DNA of 64,000 bases from Desulfofustis sp964433645 (lineage in GTDB: Bacteria > Desulfobacterota > Desulfobulbia > Desulfobulbales > Desulfocapsaceae). The notes below the pieces were generated by a model. That model made no database searches. It had not been told where the DNA came from and was given only the letters and a program-made list of their open reading frames with translations. Shown piece after piece: positions 51,295 to 60,988 of the stretch (position 1 is its first letter; each line of letters opens with the position of its first letter). The translations under genes were made by a program, and so were the position numbers. The stretch is from the NCBI GenBank assembly GCA_964433645.1, contig CAYSSK010000004.1, forward strand, positions 12,979 through 76,978. Reading direction: 5' to 3'.

Positions 51295-53250
51295 ATGGGT
51301 GTCAATCTGACCCGCAAGATCATTGAAGCACATCGTGTTGCAGGCAGCCCTCGGCCAGGCGAAGAGATAGCCCTCACAATAGATCATACCCTGTTGCAGG
51401 ACGCCACCGGCACCATGGCGATGCTCGAATTCGAGTCGTTGGGGCTGGACCGGGTCCGGGTCGCTCTCGCCGCCCAGTATGTCGACCACAACCTGTTACA
51501 GACCGATTTCAGAAATGCCGATGATCACCGTTACCTGCAAAGCGCCTGCGCTCGTTACGGTGTGCATTACAGCATGCCGGGCAACGGCATCTCCCATCAG
51601 GTCCATCTGGAGAATTTCGGCAAACCCGGATTCACCCTGATCGGCGCCGACAGCCATACCCCGGCGGCGGCCGGTCTCTCCATGCTCGCCTTCGGCGCCG
51701 GCGGGCTCGATGTCGCGCTGGCCATGGCGGGGCGTCCGTATTACCTGCCCTGTCCGAAGGTGCTGGGAGTAAGGCTCGACGGAAGGCTGCCGCCGTGGGT
51801 AAGCGCCAAGGACATCATCCTCGAGATGCTGCGACGCTATGGGGTCAAGGGATGCCGGGGAATGGTCGTGGAATATTTCGGCCCGGGCGTTGCCACCCTG
51901 TCCGTTGAGGATCGAGCCGCCATCGGCAATATGGGAACGGAACTCGGGGCGACCAGTTCGATATTTCCTTCCGACGACAATACCCGGAAATATCTTGCCT
52001 CCCAGCAGCGGGAGGCGGACTGGCAGCCCATGGCAGCGGATGACAACGCGGGCTACGATGAATACGACGAGATAGATCTGGCCCGGGCCGAGCCGCTTAT
52101 CGCCTGCCCGTCATCGCCCGGCAATGTCGTTGCCGTGAGTGAGGTGGCAGGCACCCGTGTCGACCAGGTCATTGTCGGCTCCAGCGCCAACAGCGGGCTG
52201 AAAGATCTGCTGCGGGTCTCTTCGATCGTCGAGGGCCGCCATAGCGCGCCCCATACCGATCTGCATATCAATCCCGGCAGCCGCCAGGTGCTTGAAAACG
52301 TGGTGGAGGCCGGAGGGCTGATGGCACTGATCAAGACAGGAGCCAAGATCCACCAGTCCGGCTGCCTGGGCTGCATCGGCATGGGCCAGGCCCCGGGTAC
52401 CGGCCAGGTGAGTCTCCGCACCTTTCCCAGGAATTTCCCCGGCCGTTCCGGAACAAAGGACGACCAGGTCTACCTCTGCTCACCGGAGACCGCGGCGGCC
52501 GCGGCACTGAAAGGGGTCATAACGGACCCGCGCCTGCTGGCAGACGAGATGGCATACCCCGTGATCGATGATCCGGAGCTGCGGCTGGTGGACAGGTCTT
52601 CCATCATTTACCCTTCGAGAGAGCTGCAGGCGACCGAAGTCGTACGCGGGCCGAATATCACGCCGTTTCCGGAACTTGCCCCGTTGCCGGAAAGTCTGCG
52701 GCTGCGGGTGGCCCTCAAGGTCGGGGACAATATTACAACGGATGCCATTATGCCGGCCGGTAATACGGTGCTGCCCCTGCGATCGAACATCGAAGCGATC
52801 AGCAGGTTTGTCTTCTATCAGACAGCCCCTGATTTCTACGAGCGTTGCCGTCTCCTTGGTGACGGCGCCGTGATCGGCGGCGAAAATTACGGCCAGGGGT
52901 CCAGCCGGGAACATGCCGCCCTGGCCCCGCGCTTTCTCGGGATACGCCTCAAGCTGGCAAAAAGCTATGCCCGCATCCACAAGGCTAATCTGTGCAATTT
53001 CGGCATACTCCCGCTGATTTTTAAAAATCCTGCTGATTACGACCGGATAACCGATTCGTCGGTGATCGAAGTACCCGGCATCAGAGCCGGCATTGAACGA
53101 GGGGAAAAAGAGATTGGCATCAGGGTTGACGACCAGGAGATGATTGCCCTGCTGGAGGTTTCCGACCGGCAGCGGCAGAGCCTGCTTGCCGGCGGGACGT
53201 TGAATCTGGTGCGCCGGGAATTGGCGGAAGATCAGCACCTCGCTCCCTGA
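51295..53250 (+). CDS. Aconitase-family hydratase lacking one cluster cysteine
   Basis: A 651-residue protein with the aconitase/isopropylmalate isomerase architecture: GNGISHQVHLENFGKPGFTL, GADSHTPAAAGLSMLAFGAG, the C-X2-C motif SGCLGCIGMGQAPGT near 355-368, and a swivel domain with GGENYGQGSSREHAALAPRF. The normal first cluster ligand is the Cys of GSCTNS; here the same place reads VGSSANSGLKDLL (near 298), so that Cys is Ser. The two other ligands remain. It might still carry a cluster with an alternative ligand or work on a different hydroxyacid; alternatively it is a diverged paralogue. AAGGAGC precedes ATG. It is 36 bases downstream of the DsbA-like gene. Confidence 0.85.
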   Translation: MGVNLTRKIIEAHRVAGSPRPGEEIALTIDHTLLQDATGTMAMLEFESLGLDRVRVALAAQYVDHNLLQTDFRNADDHRYLQSACARYGVHYSMPGNGISHQVHLENFGKPGFTLIGADSHTPAAAGLSMLAFGAGGLDVALAMAGRPYYLPCPKVLGVRLDGRLPPWVSAKDIILEMLRRYGVKGCRGMVVEYFGPGVATLSVEDRAAIGNMGTELGATSSIFPSDDNTRKYLASQQREADWQPMAADDNAGYDEYDEIDLARAEPLIACPSSPGNVVAVSEVAGTRVDQVIVGSSANSGLKDLLRVSSIVEGRHSAPHTDLHINPGSRQVLENVVEAGGLMALIKTGAKIHQSGCLGCIGMGQAPGTGQVSLRTFPRNFPGRSGTKDDQVYLCSPETAAAAALKGVITDPRLLADEMAYPVIDDPELRLVDRSSIIYPSRELQATEVVRGPNITPFPELAPLPESLRLRVALKVGDNITTDAIMPAGNTVLPLRSNIEAISRFVFYQTAPDFYERCRLLGDGAVIGGENYGQGSSREHAALAPRFLGIRLKLAKSYARIHKANLCNFGILPLIFKNPADYDRITDSSVIEVPGIRAGIERGEKEIGIRVDDQEMIALLEVSDRQRQSLLAGGTLNLVRRELAEDQHLAP

Positions 53251-53313
53251 GCGTACTGCCTCTCATCTGTGCTGAAAATCGGAACCCCGTTGTTTCGTTT
53301 TCTGTCGGCGGCG

Positions 53314-55806
53314 TCACACCGGAATGCCCCATATCTCGTTGGCGTATTGCCTGATCGTCCGGTCCGTGGAGAATTTACCCATGCGCGCGACGTTGAGTAT
53401 CGCCATCCGCGTCCAGCGCTGCTGGTCGAGAAAGGCTTCGTTTACCTGGTTCTGGCAGTCGATATAGGCCTCGAAATCGCGAATCAGCAGATACTGGTCA
53501 CGCGGACTCATCAGGCTGTCGACCAATGGCTTGAACAGATTGCGATCGCCGAGCGAGAACGAGCCATCGGCCAGGGCTTCGATAACCTCATCCACCTCCG
53601 GATTTTCCCTGCAGATCTGCTCCGGGGTCCGGCTGTTGCGGATCCGCTCGTATTCCGCCTCTTCGGCGTTGAGGCCGAAAATGAAGATGTTCTCCTCACC
53701 GACCTCCTCGCGAATCTCGATATTGGCCCCGTCCAGCGTGCCGATGGTCAGGGCGCCGTTAAGGGCGAACTTCATGTTGCCGGTGCCTGACGCCTCGGTG
53801 CCGGCGGTTGAAATTTGCTCCGAGAGATCGGCCGCCGGGATTATTATCTCGGCCTGGCTGACGTTATAGTTGGGCAGGAAGACGACCCGCAGCCGGTCGC
53901 CGATGCGCGGATCGTGATTGACCACCTCGGCGATCGAATTGATCAGCTTGATGATCAGCTTGGCCCGCCAATAAGACGGTGCCGCCTTGCCGGCAAAGAT
54001 AACGGTGCGCGGCGGCAGGTTCAGTTTCGGCTGGGTGACGAACTTCTGGTAGAGATAGATCACGTGCAGCGCGTTGAGCAGCTGCCGCTTGTATTCGTGG
54101 ATGCGTTTGACCTGGACGTCGAACATCGTCTCCGGACTGACCTCGACGCCGGTGGCCAGGTTGATGTAGGTGGCCAGTCGCGTCTTGTTCGCCAACTTGA
54201 CCTGCCGGAAGGCCTCGCGGAATTGCGCATCCTCGATCAGCGGTTCGAGCTCGCGGAGCTTGTCGAGGTCGACCTCCCAGCCTTCGCCGATCCGGCTGTT
54301 GATCAGGGCGGATAGCTGCGGGTTGGCCTTGAGCAGCCAGCGGCGCGGCGTGATGCCGTTGGTCTTGGAGTTGAACCGCTCCGGATACAAGGCATTGAAG
54401 TCCTTGAAAATGCGCTCCTTGAGCAACCGCGTATGCAGCGCGGCCACGCCGTTGACCGAATGCGAGCCGATGATGGCCAGGTAGGCCATGCGCACCATCT
54501 TCGGGTACCCCTCTTCGATGATCGACATACGCCGCAACTTTCCGTGATCGCCGGGATATTGCTGGGCAATCTGATCGAGGAAGCGCTGGTTGATCTCGTA
54601 GATGATCTGCAGGTGGCGGGGCAACACCTTGCCGAGCAGGTCCACCGACCAGCGCTCGAGCGCCTCCGGCATCAGGGTGTGGTTGGTGTAGGCGAACGTC
54701 TTCGTGCAGATCTCCCAGGATTTCTCCCAGTTCAGTCCCTCCTCGTCGAGCAGCAGCCGCATCAATTCGGGAATGGCGATGGCCGGGTGGGTGTCGTTGA
54801 GTTGAACGGCGACCTCGTCGTAGAAGGTGTCGAAGGTCTCGTTTTGTTTCTTGTAGCGCCGCATGATGTCCTGGAACGTGGCGCAGACGAAAAAGTATTG
54901 CTGTTTCAGGCGCAGTTCCTGGCCGGCATAGTTGTGATCGGGCGGATAGAGCACTTTGGAGATAGTCTCGGAGCTGACCTTGTGCTGCACCGCGCCGATA
55001 TAGTCGCCCTCGCCGAAATGGGTCAGGTCGAGTTCTCGCGAGGCCCGGGCCGTCCAGAGTCGCATGTTGATCACGTGATCGTTTTTGTAGCCCGGCACCA
55101 GCATGTCGCACGGCATGGCCATGACGTCCTCGGTTTCAATCCACTTGGTGCGATAGCAGCCTTTCTCGTCCTGGAAACTGGTCACCTTGCCGTAGAATTT
55201 GACGCAGAACACCGGCAGGCGGCGCTCGAACTCCCAGGGCGTCCCGTAGCGCAGCCAGTTGTCGGGACTCTCCACCTGATAACCGTTGATCAATTGCTGG
55301 TTGAACAATCCATATTCGTAGCGGATGCCGTAGCCGTAGGCCGGAATCTTCAAGGTGGCGATGGAATCCATGAAACAGGCGGCCAGGCGGCCGAGGCCGC
55401 CGTTGCCGAGAGCGGCATCTTCTTCCTGCTCCCGGATTTCATCGAGCGTATAGCCGAATCCCTCGATTGCCTGCTCCACCTCGTCGCTCAGGCCGAGATT
55501 GATGATGGCATTGCCGAGCGACCGGCCGATCAGAAACTCAAGCGACAGGTAGTAAACCCGTTTCTTTTCCTTGGCGTAATAGGTCTTCTGGGTTTTAATC
55601 CATTTTTCCACCATGATATCGCGCATCGTAAAGGCCAGCGCCTTGTAGATATCGGAAGCGCCGGATCGCTCCGGATCCCGCCCCTGGTAGCTGATCAGGT
55701 GGTGGATGATGTTGTCCTGGATCGATTTGACGGTGGTCGGGAAAAACTCCTGACGAGAAGTCTGCTCGCCTGCTTCACTCAATACATCGGGGGTCGGTAT
55801 GCTCAT
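53314..55806 (-). CDS. glgP: Glycogen/starch/alpha-glucan phosphorylase
   Basis: An 830-residue PLP enzyme releasing glucose-1-phosphate from glycogen. Typical segments: RVYYLSLEFLIGRSLGNAII near 84, DAALGNGGLGRLAACFMDSI, YGIRYEYGLFNQ, QLNDTHPAIAIPELMRLL, TNHTLMPEALERW, RRWLLKANPQLS, VKRIHEYKRQLLNAL, and the PLP-lysine motif EASGTGNMKFALNGALTIGT near 670-690. The 55806 start (MSIPTPDVLSE) with a GAGAG upstream is favoured over a longer one at 55860. It is convergent with the aconitase-family gene. Confidence 0.95.
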   Translation of the reverse strand: MSIPTPDVLSEAGEQTSRQEFFPTTVKSIQDNIIHHLISYQGRDPERSGASDIYKALAFTMRDIMVEKWIKTQKTYYAKEKKRVYYLSLEFLIGRSLGNAIINLGLSDEVEQAIEGFGYTLDEIREQEEDAALGNGGLGRLAACFMDSIATLKIPAYGYGIRYEYGLFNQQLINGYQVESPDNWLRYGTPWEFERRLPVFCVKFYGKVTSFQDEKGCYRTKWIETEDVMAMPCDMLVPGYKNDHVINMRLWTARASRELDLTHFGEGDYIGAVQHKVSSETISKVLYPPDHNYAGQELRLKQQYFFVCATFQDIMRRYKKQNETFDTFYDEVAVQLNDTHPAIAIPELMRLLLDEEGLNWEKSWEICTKTFAYTNHTLMPEALERWSVDLLGKVLPRHLQIIYEINQRFLDQIAQQYPGDHGKLRRMSIIEEGYPKMVRMAYLAIIGSHSVNGVAALHTRLLKERIFKDFNALYPERFNSKTNGITPRRWLLKANPQLSALINSRIGEGWEVDLDKLRELEPLIEDAQFREAFRQVKLANKTRLATYINLATGVEVSPETMFDVQVKRIHEYKRQLLNALHVIYLYQKFVTQPKLNLPPRTVIFAGKAAPSYWRAKLIIKLINSIAEVVNHDPRIGDRLRVVFLPNYNVSQAEIIIPAADLSEQISTAGTEASGTGNMKFALNGALTIGTLDGANIEIREEVGEENIFIFGLNAEEAEYERIRNSRTPEQICRENPEVDEVIEALADGSFSLGDRNLFKPLVDSLMSPRDQYLLIRDFEAYIDCQNQVNEAFLDQQRWTRMAILNVARMGKFSTDRTIRQYANEIWGIPV

Positions 55807-56104
55807 CTGTGCTTCTCTCAAAGGTTGGGCCGTTAATGGCGGAAACGGAAATGGTGGCAATCGATCATCCTCGCCTGCCGGTGTCGGTAAAACTGAAACG
55901 GATCACGGGGACCGACCGCACAAACAATGACGAGATGACCATACCAGCTTTTTGTCACGGTTTCGTGAGTATGTCATCATGGTTGTCTTGCGAAGCGACC
56001 CGGACGGGGCCGCCGGACACCACGCCGACAGTGCATGGCGCCCACTCTATGATGCCATGATCGACCGTGTTCTGTCCAGTTTCTATTGGAGCAACCGGTG
56101 ATCA

Positions 56105-56134
56105 TTGCAAAACAATATCACATTGTGGTATAGA
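56105..56134 (+). promoter_or_regulatory. Candidate promoter of the TPR-met-cys operon
   Basis: TTGCAA and TATAGA with an 18-base spacer and TGG before the -10, about 97 bases before the TPR gene. Confidence 0.5.
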
Positions 56135-56168
56135 AAATCTCTGTAAGATGGCTATTATCTGATGATGC

Positions 56169-56188
56169 CCGGTGAGACCACCGGTTTT
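56169..56188 (+). terminator. Leader hairpin with T run before the TPR gene
   Basis: CCGGTG-AGAC-CACCGG followed by four T. It lies in the leader between promoter and ATG, so it could be a weak terminator or attenuator. No SAM riboswitch pattern is recognised around it. Confidence 0.4.
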
Positions 56189-56230
56189 CCCTATCACTAA
56201 CTCCAAGCCACCCACTTTTTCGAGGAGCGC

Positions 56231-56827
56231 ATGGCACAGGATTCGGCAACCATCGGCAAACAAAGTTTTTATCTGACCATCTTTCTCGTTTTTATCGCCG
56301 GCTTTCTGGCCGGTGTGGTCTTTACCGTCTACCGGACCGACGATGCGCCGGCCGTCAGTCCCGGGATCACGCAGAGCCAACAGGCCCTGCCGCAGCAGCA
56401 GGCGGACGCGATCCTCCATCTCGAGACGGAAGTCACCGCCCACCCGGACAACGTCGACGCCTGGACCCAGCTCGGTCACCTCTATTTCGACACCGACCAG
56501 CCCGACAAAGCGATCGGCGCCTATACCAAGGCCCTCGAGCTGCACAGCGGCAGCGCCGACCTGTGGACCGATCTTGGCGTTATGTACCGGCGCACCGGCG
56601 CCCCGGACAAGGCCGTCGAGGCCTTCGACACGGCGATCGAGATGGATCCCGCCCATCTGCAGTCCCGGTTCAACAAGGGCATCGTGCTTCATTTCGATCT
56701 CGGCCGGACCGAGGAGGCGCTGGCTGCCTGGCGCTCGGTCCTGGCCCTGGACAACGACTACCGCATGGCCAACAACCGGCTGCTCAGGGAATTTATCGAC
56801 ACCGTGGCCAGCGAAACCGACAATTGA
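56231..56827 (+). CDS. Membrane-anchored TPR protein
   Basis: A 198-residue protein with one N-terminal membrane helix at about 13-34 (FYLTIFLVFIAGFLAGVVFT) and three TPR units beginning near 74, 108 and 142 (VDAWTQLGHLYFDTDQPDKA, ADLWTDLGVMYRRTGAPDKA, LQSRFNKGIVLHFDLGRTEE). The TPR part should lie in the periplasm and bind proteins. CGAGGAGCG precedes ATG. It heads an operon with sulfur amino acid genes; the functional link is unknown, and it may simply be carried along. Confidence 0.85.
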   Translation: MAQDSATIGKQSFYLTIFLVFIAGFLAGVVFTVYRTDDAPAVSPGITQSQQALPQQQADAILHLETEVTAHPDNVDAWTQLGHLYFDTDQPDKAIGAYTKALELHSGSADLWTDLGVMYRRTGAPDKAVEAFDTAIEMDPAHLQSRFNKGIVLHFDLGRTEEALAAWRSVLALDNDYRMANNRLLREFIDTVASETDN

Positions 56828-56868
56828 GACGGTCGCCGGCGACCGCTGTTTTACCCAAGGAGAACACC

Positions 56869-58149
56869 ATGAAATTCGAGACCATTGCCCTGCACGGCGG
56901 CCAGACCATCGACCAGGACACCCTGTCGCGCGCCCTGCCCATCTACCGGACCAGTTCCTACGTGTTCAAGAGCACCGAGCACGCGGCCAACCTGTTTGCC
57001 CTCAAGGAACTCGGCAATATCTACACCCGGATCGGCAACCCGACCCAGGACGTGCTCGAGCAGCGCATGGCCCGGCTCGACGGCGGGGCCGCCGCACTGG
57101 CCCTGGCCTCCGGCACCTCGGCGATCTTCTACACGGTCATCAATATCTGCTCGCAGGGCGATGAGATCGTCGCCGCCAACAACCTTTACGGCGGCACCTA
57201 CATCCAGTTCGTCTCGATCCTGCCGCAGTTCGGCATCACCGTGCGCCTTGTCGACCCCGAGGACCCGGCCAACTTCGAACGGGCGATCAACGAGAGAACC
57301 CGGGCGATCTTCTGCGAGACCATCGGCAACCCGACGCTCAACGTCATCGATTTCGCCGCCATCTCCGCCGTGGCCAAGGCCCATCACCTGCCGCTGATCG
57401 TCGATTCGACCTTCACCCCGCCCTGCCTGCTCAGGTCGATCGAACACGGCGCCGACGTGGTCATCCACTCGCTGACCAAATGGATCGGCGGGCACGGCAC
57501 CGGCATCGGCGGCATCGTCGTCGACGCCGGCCGCTTCGACTGGACCGACCCGAAATTCAAGCTCTACAACGAACCGGACGACTCCTATCACGGCCTGCGC
57601 TACGCCCACGACCTCGGCGACCTCAACCCGGTGGCTTTTGCCTTGCGGATGCGGCTGGTGCCGCTGCGCAACCTCGGCGCGGCCATCTCGCCGGACAATT
57701 GCTGGCTGTTCCTGCAGGGCATCGAGACCCTGGCCCTGCGCATGGAGCGCCATTGCCGCAACGCTGCCACGGTCGCCGAGCACCTGAACACCCACGACCG
57801 GGTCGACTGGGTCTACTACCCGGGCCTGCCCGACTCTCCGGGCCACGCCAACGCGGCAACCTACCTGAAAAACGGCTTCGGCGGCATGGTGACCTTCGGC
57901 ATCAAGGGCGGTCTGCAGGCCGGCCGCACCTTTATCGAGAGCCTGTCGCTGCTCTCGCACCTGGCCAACGTCGGCGACGCCAAGTCGCTGGCCATCCACC
58001 CGGCCTCCACCACCCACTCCCAGCTCTCCCCGGAGCAGCTGGCCGAGTCGGGCATAAGCGAGGCGATGGTCCGGCTGTCGATCGGCATCGAGCATATCGA
58101 CGACATCATTGCCGACATCGACCAGGCACTGGCCAAAGCCGCCGCCTGA
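56869..58149 (+). CDS. metY: O-acetylhomoserine sulfhydrylase (MetY-type)
   Basis: A 426-residue Cys/Met-metabolism PLP enzyme joining sulfide to O-acetylhomoserine to give homocysteine. Motifs: FETIALHGGQTIDQDTLSRA, YTRIGNPTQDVLEQRMARLD, ALASGTSAIFYTVINICSQG, the PLP-lysine motif HSLTKWIGGHGTGIGGIVVD near 199-218 and HPASTTHSQLSPEQLAESGI. The PLP enzyme precedes metX by 17 bases. Direct sulfhydrylation fits a sulfide-rich organism. CAAGGAGA precedes ATG 56869. Confidence 0.93.
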   Translation: MKFETIALHGGQTIDQDTLSRALPIYRTSSYVFKSTEHAANLFALKELGNIYTRIGNPTQDVLEQRMARLDGGAAALALASGTSAIFYTVINICSQGDEIVAANNLYGGTYIQFVSILPQFGITVRLVDPEDPANFERAINERTRAIFCETIGNPTLNVIDFAAISAVAKAHHLPLIVDSTFTPPCLLRSIEHGADVVIHSLTKWIGGHGTGIGGIVVDAGRFDWTDPKFKLYNEPDDSYHGLRYAHDLGDLNPVAFALRMRLVPLRNLGAAISPDNCWLFLQGIETLALRMERHCRNAATVAEHLNTHDRVDWVYYPGLPDSPGHANAATYLKNGFGGMVTFGIKGGLQAGRTFIESLSLLSHLANVGDAKSLAIHPASTTHSQLSPEQLAESGISEAMVRLSIGIEHIDDIIADIDQALAKAAA

Positions 58150-58166
58150 GAGGCCATCGGGCATCA

Positions 58167-59336
58167 ATGAACCAGGCTATCGAAACCCACCTGCAGGTCG
58201 GCTCGGCGGGCATCAGCGAAAAAAAGCTGTTCACCTTTGGTGAGCCGCCGGGCGAGCTGACGCTGGAGAGCGGCGGCCGGCTCGGCCCGATCACCATCGC
58301 CTACGAGACCTGGGGGGAATTGTCGCCGGCCGGGGACAACGCGGTACTGGTCGCCCACGCCTTTTCCGGCGACTCGCACGCCGCCGGCTTTTACGAAGGC
58401 GACCCGCCCGGCGCCAAACCCGGCTGGTGGGACAGCCTGATCGGCCCCGGCAAAGGGCTCGATACCGATCGCTGCTTCGTCATCTGCGCCAACATCCTCG
58501 GCGGCTGTTCCGGCTCCACCGGCCCGTCGTCGCCCAATCCGCGCACCGGCAGGCCCTACGGCCCCGATTTCCCGATGGTGACCGTCGGCGACATCGTCGA
58601 GACCCAGAAGGCGCTGCTCGCCCACCTCGGCATCACTTCGCTGCTGGCCGTGATCGGCGGCTCCGTCGGCGGCATGCAGGTGCTGGAATGGTGCGTCCGC
58701 TACCCGGACATGGTCCGCGCGGCGATCCCGGTCGCCACGACGATGCGCCACTCGGCGCTGGCCATCGCCTTCAACGAGGTGGCCCGCCAGTCGATCATGG
58801 CCGACCCGCGCTGGAGACGGGGCAACTACTACGACGGCGAACCGCCGCACCTCGGCCTGGCGGTGGCCCGGATGATCGGCCACGTCACCTACCTCTCCGA
58901 CGAGGCGCTGCGCCGCAAGTTCGGCCGGCGGCTGCAGGACCGGGAGCGGGTCGGCTACGGCTTCGACGTCGATTTCCAGGTGGAAAGCTACCTGCGCTAC
59001 CAGGGCTCCAAATTCGTCCACCGCTTCGACGCCAACTCGCTGCTCTACATCACCAAGGCCGCCGACTACTTCGACCTGATCGAACGCCGGCCGCCGGCCC
59101 GCTCGATCCGCGACCTGACCGGAGCCGCCACCAGGTTCCTGGTGATCAGCTACACCTCTGACTGGCTCTACCCGACCTATCAGGCCCGGGAACTGGTCAA
59201 GGCGCTGAAACGGGTCGGGCTCAACGTCAGCTTCTGCGAGATCGAGGCCGACTGCGGCCACGACGCCTTCCTGATACCCGATAAACGGCTCGGCAGCCTG
59301 GTGGGAGGATTTCTCGACAATGTCCGCCGTCCCTGA
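58167..59336 (+). CDS. metX: Homoserine O-acetyltransferase
   Basis: A 389-residue alpha/beta hydrolase-fold enzyme that makes O-acetylhomoserine. Motifs: ITIAYETWGELSPAGDNAVL near 48, VAHAFSGDSHAAG, FVICANILGGCSGSTGPSSP, the nucleophile elbow IGGSVGGMQVLEW with Ser near 167, and the C-terminal SDWLYPTYQARELV and DCGHDAFL with the acid and His. Its product feeds MetY. The 3' end overlaps metW by 17 bases. Confidence 0.93.
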   Translation: MNQAIETHLQVGSAGISEKKLFTFGEPPGELTLESGGRLGPITIAYETWGELSPAGDNAVLVAHAFSGDSHAAGFYEGDPPGAKPGWWDSLIGPGKGLDTDRCFVICANILGGCSGSTGPSSPNPRTGRPYGPDFPMVTVGDIVETQKALLAHLGITSLLAVIGGSVGGMQVLEWCVRYPDMVRAAIPVATTMRHSALAIAFNEVARQSIMADPRWRRGNYYDGEPPHLGLAVARMIGHVTYLSDEALRRKFGRRLQDRERVGYGFDVDFQVESYLRYQGSKFVHRFDANSLLYITKAADYFDLIERRPPARSIRDLTGAATRFLVISYTSDWLYPTYQARELVKALKRVGLNVSFCEIEADCGHDAFLIPDKRLGSLVGGFLDNVRRP

Positions 59337-59949
59337 GAACATGCGTTTTGACCTGCGGGTCATCGCCTCGAAGATCGAGACCGGCAGCCGGGTGCTCGAC
59401 CTCGGCTGCGGCTCCGGCGACCTGCTCGCCTGGCTGGCCGAGAACAAGCAGGTGATCGGCAGCGGCATCGAACAGGACAAGACCAAGGCGGCCCTGTGCA
59501 TCGGCCGCGGGCTGAGCGTCGTGCAGGGCGATATGAACGAGGAGGTCGACGATTACCCGGACAAGTGCTTCGACTACGTCATACTCAGCCAGACCCTGCA
59601 GCAGGTCTGGGAGCCGGCCCGGCTGCTCTATTCGCTGTCGCGGATCGGCCGCCGCTTCATCGTCAGCTTCCCGAATTTCGGCCACCACTCGATCCGCTTG
59701 CAGCTGCTGCTCACGGGCATGGCTCCGAAGAGTGATGAATTACCGTACAACTGGTATGATACACCCAACATCCGGGTCATCACGCTGAAGGATTTCCGTC
59801 GTTTCGCCCGCGATGTCGGCTACCGGATCGTCGAGGAAATCGCCGTCAAGGCGGCCGCCCATGCCGGCAGCGGCAGCATCATCCGCCGCTTCACCGATCT
59901 GCGCGCCACCTACGGCATCTTTATCATCGAGAAGCAAATCGGCCCCTAA
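59320..59949 (+). CDS. metW: MetW-type methyltransferase-like protein
   Basis: A 209-residue SAM-dependent methyltransferase fold: MRFDLRVIASKIETGSRVLD, LGCGSGDLLAWLAENKQVIG, VVQGDMNEEVDDYPDKCFDY VILSQTLQ-type residues, and the family ending YNWYDTPNIRVITLKDFRRF. MetW regularly follows and overlaps metX and is needed for acetyltransferase activity in several bacteria. Here the overlap with metX is 17 bases. Confidence 0.93.
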   Translation: MSAVPENMRFDLRVIASKIETGSRVLDLGCGSGDLLAWLAENKQVIGSGIEQDKTKAALCIGRGLSVVQGDMNEEVDDYPDKCFDYVILSQTLQQVWEPARLLYSLSRIGRRFIVSFPNFGHHSIRLQLLLTGMAPKSDELPYNWYDTPNIRVITLKDFRRFARDVGYRIVEEIAVKAAAHAGSGSIIRRFTDLRATYGIFIIEKQIGP

Positions 59950-59979
59950 CCCGCCCCCGTCATCAACAATGGATCTGCC

Positions 59980-60975
59980 ATGAGCACCGACAACACCAGC
60001 TGCGAACCCGGAACCGGATTGACCATCCTCACCGATCCCTGCGAGCACCAGAAGGTCAGCGCCGCCTCCAAGCACCACCTGATCCCCGGGGTCGTCAAGA
60101 AGCTGATGGCGTCCTGGAGCACCAAGGAGTGTTATGACCACATCAGCCCGGTCTCCATCCCGTCCCACCGTGCCGTCGTCGACATCATCGAGCAGATCCG
60201 GCGGGTGCTCTTCCCCGGCTATTTCACCTCGGCCCGGCTGCACGCCGCCAACCTCGAATACTACATCGGCAACGAGACCACCGAACTCTACGATAAACTG
60301 ACCGAACAGACCACCATGGCCATCCGCCACGACTGCCGGCGCCACGGCCAGCCCTGCACCAACTGCGAGATGCGGGCCAACCAGATGGCCTACCAGTTCA
60401 TCGACAAACTGCCCGACATCGCCTCGGTGCTGGCCCAGGATATCCGCGCCACGCTGGAGGGCGACCCGGCGGTCAACGGGCCGGACGAGGTGATCTTCTC
60501 CTACCCCGGCCTGCTGGCCATCACCGTCTACCGGGTGGCCCACGAACTGCACCTGCTCGGGGCGCCGATCATCCCGCGGATCATGACCGAGTGGGCGCAC
60601 GGCGAGACGGGCATCGACATCAACCCCGGCGCCACCATCGGCCCCGGACTGTTCATCGACCACGGCACCGGGGTGGTGATCGGCGAGACCACCGTCATCG
60701 GCAGCAACGTCCGCCTCTACCAGGGCGTGACCCTCGGCGCCCTGTCCCTGCCCCGCGACGCCGGCGAATCGATGAAGGACAAGAAGCGCCACCCGACCAT
60801 CGAGGACGACGTGATCATCTACTCGAACACCACCATCCTCGGCGGCGATACGGTCATCGGCACCGGTTCGGTGATCGGCGGCAATATATGGCTGACCCAG
60901 AGCGTGGAAAGCGGCACCAAGGTGCTGCTCAAACGACCGGAACTGATCTATCAACACTCACGCGCCGACGCGTGA
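59980..60975 (+). CDS. cysE: Serine O-acetyltransferase (EpsC/CysE-type)
   Basis: A 331-residue enzyme with a helical N-terminal part (about 1-175) and a C-terminal left-handed beta helix: GIDINPGATIGPGLFIDHGT, GVVIGETTVIGSNVRLYQGV, TLGALSLPRD, HPTIEDDVIIYSNTTILGGD. It makes O-acetylserine for CysK encoded 13 bases downstream. A CX2C pair (CTNCEM near 127) in the N-terminal part is not needed for catalysis in known enzymes and might bind metal or sense redox state. Confidence 0.92.
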   Translation: MSTDNTSCEPGTGLTILTDPCEHQKVSAASKHHLIPGVVKKLMASWSTKECYDHISPVSIPSHRAVVDIIEQIRRVLFPGYFTSARLHAANLEYYIGNETTELYDKLTEQTTMAIRHDCRRHGQPCTNCEMRANQMAYQFIDKLPDIASVLAQDIRATLEGDPAVNGPDEVIFSYPGLLAITVYRVAHELHLLGAPIIPRIMTEWAHGETGIDINPGATIGPGLFIDHGTGVVIGETTVIGSNVRLYQGVTLGALSLPRDAGESMKDKKRHPTIEDDVIIYSNTTILGGDTVIGTGSVIGGNIWLTQSVESGTKVLLKRPELIYQHSRADA

Positions 60976-60988
60976 CAAGGAGGGAACC

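Larger units (their letters stand above)
55807..56230. other. Divergent intergenic region of glgP and the TPR gene
   Basis: About 420 bases. The right half has the promoter and hairpin listed separately; the left half shows no clear signals or genes. Confidence 0.4.

Noticed and set aside
56090..56230. SAM riboswitch before the Met/Cys operon
   Set aside because: The leader is short and lacks the multi-helix pattern; only one small hairpin is visible.
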